The position numbers and the translations under genes were made by a program. The notes under the pieces are model-generated. The model had not been told where the DNA came from. It did not search any database and saw only the letters and a list, made by a program, of their open reading frames with translations. A stretch of 64,000 nucleotides of DNA from Pedobacter africanus (GTDB lineage: Bacteria; Bacteroidota; Bacteroidia; Sphingobacteriales; Sphingobacteriaceae), in assembly GCF_900176535.1 (NCBI RefSeq), contig NZ_FWXT01000001.1:1364001-1428000 (forward strand), written 5' to 3'. The first letter of the stretch is position 1. Every line of letters starts with the position of its first letter. Shown here piece by piece: positions 1-8,283 of the stretch.

Positions 1-1561
1 CCCATTCATCATAAATGCCAATTCGTGGGAAAATGCCTCTCTCACTAATGCTGTCTTTTGGTTGTGCGACATAGTTGAATCTTGCATAATCCATAATTGA
101 TGGCGTATGACCATTAGCCTCAACCCAGGCTTTGTCTCTCAATTTTTCAACAGGAATAGTAGATGAGGCTCCAAAATTATGCATCAAGCCCAAAGTATGA
201 CCTATCTCATGCGAGCTCACAAAACGAATCAATTGTCCCATCAACTGGTCGTCAAAATCCAATTTTTGTGCACGTTTGTCATTTATACCGGCCTGTATCA
301 TATACCAGGTCTTTAACACTTCCATAACATTATGGTACCAGTTTACGTGGCTTTCCAGAATTTCACCAGTTCTTGGGTCATGAATGTGCGGGCCGCTTGC
401 ATTAGCCATCGTAGACGGTTTATAAACAATGGCGCTATGTCGTGCATCATACAGGCTCCATTCCAAATTATCTTTTGGGGCTTCCAGCGCATAAATTGCA
501 TTTTTGAACCCGGCTTTTTCAAACGCCTTTTGCCAATCGTTAACCCCCTGAATTAAATATGGAACCCACTTTTTTGGTGTAGCGGGATCTATATAAAATA
601 CAATAGGCTTTTTTGGCTCAACCAATTCGCCTTTCAAATATTTCTCTATATCTTCTTTCTTTGGTTCTAAGCGCCAACGCGTGATCATTGGTCTCCATTT
701 TACTTCTTGTCGTGCATCAAAATCCCGGTAACTTTCTGCAAAATAACCAACTCGAGCATCATAAGCTCGCGGTTCCATTGGGTCAGTTGGCAACAAAATG
801 AATGAACTGTTCAATTCAAAACTTGCCGTACCACTTTCATTCTTGTTGAAGGTCTTTAAGGCCTGTACTTCAACATTCAGTGGAAATGAGTTGATTTTTG
901 TTATATAAGACTTGTCTAACTGGATACTTCCAATCGTATAAGCCTTTTTAGCAGAAGGTGAAAAGGAAAAACCCAAATTATCCCCATTGATATAATCCGT
1001 TAGATCGATGACGACACCATTAGAATCCGGAGTATAGGCTTTGATATCGAAACTTGCAACAATAGGTTGCAGACTGGAATTCTTAAGGGTTCGGTACATT
1101 CCATTTTCAGTTGAGTCCTTAGATTGCTCTCTGTATGAAATTGACTTAATAAACAATTTATGATTGGGTCCTTTTTCAAAGCGCAAAATTTGACTACCAA
1201 TTTCGTCACCGGAAAAGCCACTAAATCCATTGCCCGGACGAATATCTGCCGCTGCTTTGCTAATTCTATTTACCACCAGTAAATCCTTCTCAAGAATTGC
1301 CTTAGACAATTCAAAAAAATATTTGCCGTCAATGAAGTGAACAATAAATAATCCTGAATCGGTTTTCGCCTTACTTGTAATTATCTCATTAAGAGGTCTA
1401 GGGAAGCTCCCTTTTTTCGAAGGATCAGGTATTTTTTTTGTACTATCAGGAATTATCAGCTTAACATTTGTTTGTCTATTATTTGACTGTGCACCATATT
1501 TAGCGAGCCAGCAAGATGATAGAAACACTGAGCAAATAATCAAAACACTTATATATCTCAT
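1..1561 (-). CDS. Secreted zinc metalloprotease (DUF5117/DUF4953-type), C-terminus beyond window
   Basis: Partial gene: it starts at the ATG at 1561 and stays open to the window edge, about 520 codons. The N-terminus is a lipoprotein signal with an LSSC lipobox near residues 14-17, so the protein is probably membrane-anchored outside the cytoplasm. The metzincin zinc motif HEIGHTLGLMH begins at residue 451, and a Met-turn-like IMDY follows about 25 residues later. This arrangement is typical of the large Bacteroidota zinc-dependent metalloproteases with DUF5118, DUF5117 and DUF4953 segments; the domain assignment comes from memory of the family. It is the last visible gene of locus A, 11 bp after the TlpA-like gene, so it is probably co-transcribed with SusCD. 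A role in cutting extracellular protein or peptide for import is inference. Confidence 0.85.
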   Translation of the reverse strand, partial: MRYISVLIICSVFLSSCWLAKYGAQSNNRQTNVKLIIPDSTKKIPDPSKKGSFPRPLNEIITSKAKTDSGLFIVHFIDGKYFFELSKAILEKDLLVVNRISKAAADIRPGNGFSGFSGDEIGSQILRFEKGPNHKLFIKSISYREQSKDSTENGMYRTLKNSSLQPIVASFDIKAYTPDSNGVVIDLTDYINGDNLGFSFSPSAKKAYTIGSIQLDKSYITKINSFPLNVEVQALKTFNKNESGTASFELNSSFILLPTDPMEPRAYDARVGYFAESYRDFDARQEVKWRPMITRWRLEPKKEDIEKYLKGELVEPKKPIVFYIDPATPKKWVPYLIQGVNDWQKAFEKAGFKNAIYALEAPKDNLEWSLYDARHSAIVYKPSTMANASGPHIHDPRTGEILESHVNWYHNVMEVLKTWYMIQAGINDKRAQKLDFDDQLMGQLIRFVSSHEIGHTLGLMHNFGASSTIPVEKLRDKAWVEANGHTPSIMDYARFNYVAQPKDSISERGIFPRIGIYDEW

Positions 1562-1572
1562 TTGAATTTAGA

Positions 1573-3042
1573 TTATATGGATTTATCACTATTATCCGTA
1601 ATCAAAATGAATTGAATTTCTCGTTTTGCTAACTGTATGTCGAGGTCATAAGGTTGAAGCGCCTTTCTTAAATCATCAATGGTTTTCAAGTCCTTGCTCT
1701 CAGGCAGGATCAAATCAATAGATTTGCTTTGCATAAAACCTGTTTCATTTAGCAACAGAGCGGCCTCCCCCTTTTTTGCATTTTGAATAAAATAAGAAGC
1801 AAGGACATGGCTATCCCTAATCACATCACCTAACAATCCTAAACCTGTCAAATCATATTTAACTAGTGACATGCCATTCTTATTGTATTTTACTATACTT
1901 CTGTTTTTTGCTTTTGATTCCAATTTGTCCTTTGTGGAAGTTCGAACTAAAACATAGCAGGGAACTATACGCTTTTCCATTTTAGCTTCTGTTCCGTACA
2001 GGAATCCAAAATATCTGTTAAGGTCCTGTTGCATGTAAACTTTCCAATGCTTTTCCGAGATGCCTCTTGGTACTATTTGCTCATAACAGAATCTATTTTT
2101 TACATATTCTGTTCCACTACTTATTTTCCTATGAAAAGTGTCTGAATACCTTGCAGTATCTTTTGGAATAATTAAATATGGCATTAATCCAGAAGATTGA
2201 CGATTGTGGTAGTAAATAATTTCTGTTTTCAGACCTGTTAAAAGTTCAGCTCTGAATGCGTTCTCATAAAGATCTAAGATTGGATAATTAATATATGTAT
2301 TTCTAATAGTACCGGATGCTTTATCTATTATATTCTCTGCTCTGGCTTTACCATCAGCTTGGTATTCATTATTAAAAGTAGTAATAATTGAACTGTACTT
2401 AACAGAGGTACTTTTAAAATCACCGAGTAGCTTAGAATAAGGATAATTTGGGTCAAATCTGGGAACAACAGAATTATCTTTGAGAATATAGATATCCTTA
2501 CCATTCAGAAAATCACTGATATTCTTTGCAGTATTGTTGAGGGCAGAACCTCTCAAAGCAATTACTCCTTCTTTGTCTATCCAAATCTGATGCCCCAAAC
2601 TGTTAGGCAAAAGGCTATTAAGTATTTCTATATTACCTGCATCATCTTTCATAATAGATGGAAGGTCAGGCAATTTTAACTCTGGATATTTCTTAATTAC
2701 CCCTTCAATATTTTCAGTGGTGTTCACAAGAATGATCTGTATCTTATCTCCAAATTCTTTTTGTAATTTTTCCATTTTAGGAAAGCCTGCAATACAAGGC
2801 TCACACCAGGATGTCCAAAAATCAAGAATAACTAGTTTGCCCTTAAATTCTGAGAATCGGGTTTTCCCGGTTTTATTGTTGTATACCTTTCCCAAAGGCA
2901 GGTCTGGCATTTTATCGCCAAGTTGAAGGCCTTTACTTCGTCGGTCATGCCAATCAGGATCGTTGATTTTATTTGTCCATTCTTGGGCATAGCTAGTCAG
3001 ACCTGCACAGAGCAGGTATAGTAAGAAAACTTTTTTTTTCAT
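1573..3042 (-). CDS. TlpA/ResA-like thioredoxin-fold protein with long C-terminal extension
   Basis: 489 aa. A signal peptide (about residues 1-19, ending SYAQ) sends it to the periplasm. The thioredoxin-like domain follows directly, with the active site WTSWCEPC (Cys80, Cys83), and a further roughly 300 residues have no recognised domain. TlpA/ResA proteins reduce or exchange disulfides outside the cytoplasm. The place where these proteins normally have the cis-proline before the strand leading to IDKEG reads SLGHQIWID, so Gly seems to replace Pro. The gene lies between SusD (gap 37 bp) and the metalloprotease (gap 11 bp) in the locus A operon. The fold call is secure; the substrate is unknown. 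Confidence 0.85.
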   Translation of the reverse strand: MKKKVFLLYLLCAGLTSYAQEWTNKINDPDWHDRRSKGLQLGDKMPDLPLGKVYNNKTGKTRFSEFKGKLVILDFWTSWCEPCIAGFPKMEKLQKEFGDKIQIILVNTTENIEGVIKKYPELKLPDLPSIMKDDAGNIEILNSLLPNSLGHQIWIDKEGVIALRGSALNNTAKNISDFLNGKDIYILKDNSVVPRFDPNYPYSKLLGDFKSTSVKYSSIITTFNNEYQADGKARAENIIDKASGTIRNTYINYPILDLYENAFRAELLTGLKTEIIYYHNRQSSGLMPYLIIPKDTARYSDTFHRKISSGTEYVKNRFCYEQIVPRGISEKHWKVYMQQDLNRYFGFLYGTEAKMEKRIVPCYVLVRTSTKDKLESKAKNRSIVKYNKNGMSLVKYDLTGLGLLGDVIRDSHVLASYFIQNAKKGEAALLLNETGFMQSKSIDLILPESKDLKTIDDLRKALQPYDLDIQLAKREIQFILITDNSDKSI

Positions 3043-3079
3043 GTTTGTGTGTATTTAATATTTATTAGATCGTCTCAAA

Positions 3080-4465
3080 TCACCTTGGATTTTGAGCAAT
3101 TCCTGCACGATTTATCACATCATATGGAATTAGCATTTGCCAACGTGGATCATCAGGAGGTAAAGTATAAGTTGTTCCACCTATCACTCTTTTTAAAGTT
3201 ATGTTGGCACCCTCTGAATTAAACCTTTGCAAATCGGACCATCGCAATCCTCTAAAAACTAACTCCTTTCTACGTTCTTCAAGAATTTTATTCAGAGCCT
3301 CGTTTACATTAGAAGCGGTGATTTCCGTATATGGGACATTTTTATTCCATCGTTTTTTCAACAGTACGTTCAAATCTGCTAATGCCAACTCTACATTTCC
3401 TTTTCTAGCATGACATTCAGCACGTATTAAATACATTTCAGATGTGGTAAGTCCATTGAAAATAGTGCTTTGCCCTCGATCTCCATTATAACTTCCTTGA
3501 AAAAAATAAGTTCCGCGATTGATTCCAGTATTCTCTTTAAAGAAAACGGTCTTTCTTAAATCATTGGCATCATAAGTTTTATATAAATTAGAGTCGACTC
3601 TGGCATTTCTTGATTGCAGAACTGTTGGGGTACCAGTAACATTATGAAATAAAACTTCAGAATTGAATATGGTAATCGGGGGGGATTTTAAAGGTATAAG
3701 ATCATTGAAATCGATCAAAGTGCCTTTTTGCTGCAGACACAGGTTAGAATACATTCCGGCACTTTCATAGTCACGCATAACAAGATACACCCTTGCTAAA
3801 GCACCGTAAGCAGCAATCTTACTTGGTGTAGAAGGAAATGTAGTATTGCTTGGTAAAAGATCACTTGCGACTTTTAAATCAGAAATTATTTGCTCATAGG
3901 TTTGCGCAACATTGGCTCGAGATGATTTTGAGTTTATATCTGAAGTCATACGTAAAACAATTCCTGCATCTGTTGAAGAATTTATACCAAAGGGTTTACA
4001 ATATAGCTGTGCAACTTCATAAAATGCAAAGGCACGATAAAATAGAGCTGAACCCTTTAGAATTTTAGATTGAGCCTCATCTCCTGCCTTTAGTTGCACA
4101 TCAGGTAAATGGTCCAGTACAATATTTGAGTAATAGATAGGATTTTGATACACAGTATTCCAACTATTGTTATAAGGTACAGCCTCTTTAACCCAGTTAT
4201 AATTTAGAGCAATATCAGGTGAACTGTTTAAGGTCGTCTGAAAAGTTGCATCTGTTATATAGTAATTATCAGACAACATCTCTAAAAGGCCAGGGCCACT
4301 AGTATTCATAATGGTATAACTGTCTAGCAATGCTTTGAGGTCGGCTATTGTATTTGGCACAAACTGACTTTGCTCCGATTTTTTTTGTAAGAATTTTTTA
4401 CAAGAAATTTCGCAGCTACCAACAATAATTAAAATAGCTGTAAGGTATTTTATTTGAATTTTCAT
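3080..4465 (-). CDS. SusD/RagB family nutrient-binding lipoprotein (locus A)
   Basis: 461 aa from the ATG at 4465. The frame is open further upstream, but only this start gives a proper lipoprotein signal (MKIQIKYLTAILIIVGSCEI, then CKK) and it sits 4 bp after the SusC stop. SusD proteins are cell-surface lipoproteins that cap the SusC barrel and capture substrate. The C-terminal part has the family pattern of a tetratricopeptide-like helical region followed by EERRKELVFRGLRWSDLQRF, a very typical SusD/RagB signature. Paired with the upstream SusC; substrate not predictable from sequence. Noticeably AT-rich compared with loci B and nan. Confidence 0.93.
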   Translation of the reverse strand: MKIQIKYLTAILIIVGSCEISCKKFLQKKSEQSQFVPNTIADLKALLDSYTIMNTSGPGLLEMLSDNYYITDATFQTTLNSSPDIALNYNWVKEAVPYNNSWNTVYQNPIYYSNIVLDHLPDVQLKAGDEAQSKILKGSALFYRAFAFYEVAQLYCKPFGINSSTDAGIVLRMTSDINSKSSRANVAQTYEQIISDLKVASDLLPSNTTFPSTPSKIAAYGALARVYLVMRDYESAGMYSNLCLQQKGTLIDFNDLIPLKSPPITIFNSEVLFHNVTGTPTVLQSRNARVDSNLYKTYDANDLRKTVFFKENTGINRGTYFFQGSYNGDRGQSTIFNGLTTSEMYLIRAECHARKGNVELALADLNVLLKKRWNKNVPYTEITASNVNEALNKILEERRKELVFRGLRWSDLQRFNSEGANITLKRVIGGTTYTLPPDDPRWQMLIPYDVINRAGIAQNPR

Positions 4466-4469
4466 CTTC

Positions 4470-7400
4470 TTATAAATTAAAATTAAGACCAAATGTCCAG
4501 GTTTTTGGAATGGGGGCAGCACTAGGGTTAGTACCCCCACCCGAAAAATCCGGATCAAAAGTAGATTTGTCTGCTCTCCAAAGAATTACATTTAAATTAT
4601 TTGGATAGAAATAAGCGGTAATAACCTTAAATGGTAAGCGTCCTCCTTTGTTATTCCATCGATATTGCAATCGAATATCTTGCAATCTGATGTTATCCCC
4701 ACGAAGGACATGAATTTCAGAGTTTTCATAGAAATAAGAACGGTAAGTCTTGTCTGGATAGATTAACGAAGGAACATTTGTTATTAATTCATCTCCGGGC
4801 CTCTGCCATCTTTTATAATAATCAACAGTATATGAATTACTAAAAAACGAGCCATTATGTGTAAGCCGCAAAGCGGGCCTTCTAAAGTAATAATTAAATC
4901 GACCAGTGATATTAAGTGAAAATGAAAAATTTTTCCAGCTAAAAGAGTTACTTAAAAATCCTGAGAAAAGAGGAACTGAAGAACCGTGAAAAACTTGATG
5001 AGAAACTAAATCGGTAGATAATGCAATATAGTTTTTACTTACCTGCCCGTTAAGAATGCCTTGTGGGTCTCCTGTTTGCGCGTCTAATCCAGCCCATCTA
5101 AAGCTTGAAACCCCATTTAATATTTTACCTTCGGAGGGATTAATTCCATACGATAAAAAATCACCTATAGTTGAACCACTGACATATGATTTAGTAACTA
5201 AGGTCTTAACATAACTAACGCCAATTCCTGTATTCCATTGAAGAACACCACTTGTATTTTGAGAATTTAATTGGATGTCAAATCCTTTACCTTGTAAATT
5301 AGCTGAATTAATCGGATATGAATTTACCCCTGAACTCGGATCGAAAGGATAATAAGCTATCAAATCATATGAATTTTTCTGAAAAAAATCAACATTCCCA
5401 GTCAATCTGTTTTTAAAAGCACCGAAATCAATTGCTAAATTGATCTGTCTAACCTCCTCCCATTTCAGATCAGGGTTATTAGCAGCAGTTACTGTTGCTG
5501 TTGGCAAATTTGTAGGAGATCCCAGAGGAGGTTGGTATATTATAGTCAGTTTTCCGGACCCAGTGTTATTAACATTTCCAGAGTAACCAATAGTTCCACG
5601 AACTGCAAAATCAGAAAGCCAATTGATATTATAGAATTTTTCCTTTGAAAGATGCCATTTTCCTCCTAATGACCAAAGAGGCTTCCATTTATTGTTGGTA
5701 TTTACCCCAAAAACATTTGCGCCATCTCTTCTAACACTCCCATATATAGTGTATCGTTCTTTTAATGTATATGAAGCATTGCCATAAAAAGATATAAAAC
5801 GATTATAAGGTTGTTCGCGATACGAGCTTTTAGATTCAATGTTTATAGTTCCTCCCGGAAATTGGCCAAAAGTTTTAGGATAATAATTAAAATAGTCCAT
5901 GTTGGATCGATAACTTCCATTCCTATTAGCATAGCCATACAGCCGGTTGCCACTTGCGAAGCCACTGCTTTCTGATAACTCATGCCCCAACAGTGCACTT
6001 ATTCTATGGCCTCTGCCCCAGCTTTTATTAAAATTTACGATGAACTTGATGCCTTGCCCCTTGGAATCTGTATTTGATAGGTCCAAGATACCTTCCACTG
6101 GGATTGGATAACGCAACTCAGGCGAAACATTGGGATCAGGATTAAAGAAAGTGTTAACTAAATCTCGTGTGAGATAGCTTTCTGGACTATTATGATTTCG
6201 AGAAGAACTAAATTGACTTCGATAATTGTATTCCAGGTTTCCACTCAGCCAGGAAGTAAAATTATAAGATCCAATAAAATTCAAATTGATAGCTTTACCT
6301 GATACTCTTTTATCAGCAATACGAATTTCGTCAAGGGGGCGGTATCTCCAGTCTAACAATCCGGGATAATTTAAAGTATCTAAATAGGCAGTTCTAATTC
6401 CATAAGGAATTGCCAAGTTATTCCCTTTCTCATCAACTAATTTTATATATGGGGAAGTCGTTGAGGGTAAAGAAAAAGGAACTGATTGATCTAAGTTCTG
6501 ATTGTAGTTGATTCCTGCCTGAATTGTCAAATTCTTAATAGGTTTGAAACCGATAAAAGAACTAACGGTAAACCTGTTATCTCCTTTATCGCCTTGTATA
6601 TTGGACTGACGATAATTATATCCGGCTGAAAAAAGGTAATTAATGTTACTGCTTCCACCGTTAAAGCTCAAATAATGTTGTTGTCGTATGCCTTTCTGAT
6701 AAACATGTTTATTTAATTCATCTCTAAGATCGATGTTTCGAAACTTATTGATTTCTGCATCGGCTTGTGTTTGTGTGAAACCTTCTTTACCCACTCTACT
6801 TAAAAATTCAACAACAGGAGACAGTACCGGCCAGGAAAAAGAATCATTTATACTATTGTTGTAGAATCCCCGATTAAACAAATCTGTTTCAATATCTATA
6901 TAATCTGTACTGCTTACTCTTGGAATATAAAACAAATCAGGTTTGTCTTCAATTGTAATGTCTGATCGTAAGGATACCTCCATTTTTTTATTATACTTCC
7001 CTCTTTTTGTGGTTATTACGACAACCCCATTTCCAGCGCGTGCTCCCCATATTGATGAAGCTGCCGCGTCCTTTAGTACGGTTACATTTTCAATATCGTT
7101 TGGATTGATGCTATTGATATCAAATCTTGAATCCATCGGAAAATTATCTACGACAATTAAGGGCTCTTGTAATGATGTAATTGTACCAAAACCACCACCA
7201 AGACTACTGGCACCTCTGATTTGTATCGGGGAGATACCAGAAAATTCTCCTTTCTTATTAAACAACACCCCCGTCACCGTTCCATCCAATCTCTCCAATA
7301 TCCCCATACCAGCACGTCTATGAAACGCAGCACTATCCAATTGACTATATGATCCAACAAATCTTTCCTTGCTAATCTTCTCGTACCCCGTATTAATTCC

Positions 7401-8060
7401 TACCTCTTCCAACTGCACCAGCCGCGCCTTCAAATTCAAATTAATATTTTTATCATCCTTCACTACATATTCAAAAGTTTCAATAGCTACTCCAGTAAAC
7501 ACCAGCACATCACCTTTCTTTACCTCTTTTAGCAAAAATTCTCCCTTCTCGTTGGTTCTGGTCCCCGCTTTAGCGCCCTTAACCATCACCGTAATCCCTT
7601 CCAGCGGCTCACCCCTTTCATTGCGCACAATACCACGAATATCAGCAATAAGATCTCTCCTATCGTTCGAGATGACATCGATAACTTTATCCAGAAAGGA
7701 AGGCGTTTTCTCCTTTACTACAACCGTTTTATTGTTGATTTCGTAGGTTAGTGGCTGTTGCTCAAAAATTTGCCCAAGCACTTCGTCCAGTTCTGCGGCT
7801 TTCACGTTAATGGTTACCGGTGCCGCTTTTTGAAGCAGTACATCGGTATACACAAAATTGTAGCCGCTCTGCTTCCTGACGTCTTGTAAAATGGTTTTAA
7901 GCTGTACCCTGCTTTTTTGCAAAGTAATTTTCTGTGCAAGGCTGCTGGCGCTAACCTGCATTAATGTAGCTATCAATATGGCGGTGGTTAGGCGCATAAT
8001 TAGCATTATTTTATGGTATAGCCGTTTAGGCCTACCAAATGGTGATATAATATCGTACAT
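4470..8060 (-). CDS. SusC/RagA TonB-dependent outer-membrane transporter with STN domain (locus A)
   Basis: 1196 aa. Order: N-terminal extension plus signal sequence (hydrophobic stretch ending SASSLAQ, about 25-43), STN domain (about 45-115) that talks to a FecR anti-sigma factor, a CarboxypepD_reg-like beta-sandwich (about 140-215), a TonB plug with the family motif LKDAAASSIWGARAGNGVVVITT, then the 22-strand barrel ending FGLNFNL. It imports substrate delivered by SusD using TonB energy. A short palindromic repeat (7649-7677) encodes the VISNDRRDLI linker between STN and the beta-sandwich. Base composition becomes clearly more AT-rich below about 7.3 kb, inside the gene. An internal start at the Met before LIMRLTT is also possible. 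Confidence 0.95.
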   Translation of the reverse strand: MYDIISPFGRPKRLYHKIMLIMRLTTAILIATLMQVSASSLAQKITLQKSRVQLKTILQDVRKQSGYNFVYTDVLLQKAAPVTINVKAAELDEVLGQIFEQQPLTYEINNKTVVVKEKTPSFLDKVIDVISNDRRDLIADIRGIVRNERGEPLEGITVMVKGAKAGTRTNEKGEFLLKEVKKGDVLVFTGVAIETFEYVVKDDKNINLNLKARLVQLEEVGINTGYEKISKERFVGSYSQLDSAAFHRRAGMGILERLDGTVTGVLFNKKGEFSGISPIQIRGASSLGGGFGTITSLQEPLIVVDNFPMDSRFDINSINPNDIENVTVLKDAAASSIWGARAGNGVVVITTKRGKYNKKMEVSLRSDITIEDKPDLFYIPRVSSTDYIDIETDLFNRGFYNNSINDSFSWPVLSPVVEFLSRVGKEGFTQTQADAEINKFRNIDLRDELNKHVYQKGIRQQHYLSFNGGSSNINYLFSAGYNYRQSNIQGDKGDNRFTVSSFIGFKPIKNLTIQAGINYNQNLDQSVPFSLPSTTSPYIKLVDEKGNNLAIPYGIRTAYLDTLNYPGLLDWRYRPLDEIRIADKRVSGKAINLNFIGSYNFTSWLSGNLEYNYRSQFSSSRNHNSPESYLTRDLVNTFFNPDPNVSPELRYPIPVEGILDLSNTDSKGQGIKFIVNFNKSWGRGHRISALLGHELSESSGFASGNRLYGYANRNGSYRSNMDYFNYYPKTFGQFPGGTINIESKSSYREQPYNRFISFYGNASYTLKERYTIYGSVRRDGANVFGVNTNNKWKPLWSLGGKWHLSKEKFYNINWLSDFAVRGTIGYSGNVNNTGSGKLTIIYQPPLGSPTNLPTATVTAANNPDLKWEEVRQINLAIDFGAFKNRLTGNVDFFQKNSYDLIAYYPFDPSSGVNSYPINSANLQGKGFDIQLNSQNTSGVLQWNTGIGVSYVKTLVTKSYVSGSTIGDFLSYGINPSEGKILNGVSSFRWAGLDAQTGDPQGILNGQVSKNYIALSTDLVSHQVFHGSSVPLFSGFLSNSFSWKNFSFSLNITGRFNYYFRRPALRLTHNGSFFSNSYTVDYYKRWQRPGDELITNVPSLIYPDKTYRSYFYENSEIHVLRGDNIRLQDIRLQYRWNNKGGRLPFKVITAYFYPNNLNVILWRADKSTFDPDFSGGGTNPSAAPIPKTWTFGLNFNL
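7649..7677 (-). repeat. RPE/REP-like palindromic element E1, in frame inside susC (locus A)
   Basis: The segment reads AAGATCTCTC then a short loop then CGAGATGAC on the plus strand. It matches E2 (9111-9142) and E5 (18521-18553). On the coding strand it gives VISNDRRDLI, placed exactly in the linker between STN and the carboxypeptidase-regulatory-like domain, where the SusC proteins of loci B and C have no such peptide. Confidence 0.7.
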
Positions 8061-8068
8061 TTACACTA

Positions 8069-8076
8069 TAAGTTTG
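8069..8076 (+). promoter_or_regulatory. Candidate promoter -7 box for antisense RNA (locus A)
   Basis: TAAGTTTG is a perfect match to the Bacteroidota primary-sigma box TAnnTTTG. It reads away from susC, starting 9 bp upstream of the susC start codon on the opposite strand. No good TTG -33 element was seen at the expected spacing. Confidence 0.4.
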
Positions 8077-8081
8077 GTTTC

Positions 8082-8192
8082 AGCAGTTTGCCCTCGTCGT
8101 CGAAAACATGGCATTCTGCAAGCTTTAGTTGATTTTTTAATTGGCTAAGCCAAACGTCAACCAGGTCTTTCCAAAGGTCTGGTTGTTTTTTT
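8082..8192 (+). ncRNA. Candidate cis-antisense small RNA opposite the susC leader (locus A)
   Basis: In the 223-bp gap between FecR and SusC, a 13-bp stem with two mismatches (8158-8170 with 8173-8185, loop CC) is followed by seven T on the plus strand (8186-8192), the shape of an intrinsic terminator pointing against the genes. With the promoter-like box at 8069-8076 this would give an RNA of about 110 nt covering the susC leader. The same layout recurs in loci B and C. Bacteroides fragilis has cis-encoded RNAs (DonS type) in this position; transcription here is inference. Confidence 0.45.
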
Positions 8193-8283
8193 ATCTTATT
8201 TTATCTCTTCGCCAAGCGTTTTAACTTATCCCTTTTTTAAATTCATACCCTGTTAATTAATCATTTTATAGGTTTGATGAATG

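Noticed and set aside
6943..7746. Long plus-strand frames inside SusC genes (also at 16244-16450, 30050-30480, 42295-42856, 62729-63328)
   Set aside because: They are antisense to well-supported SusC coding sequence and show no protein family.
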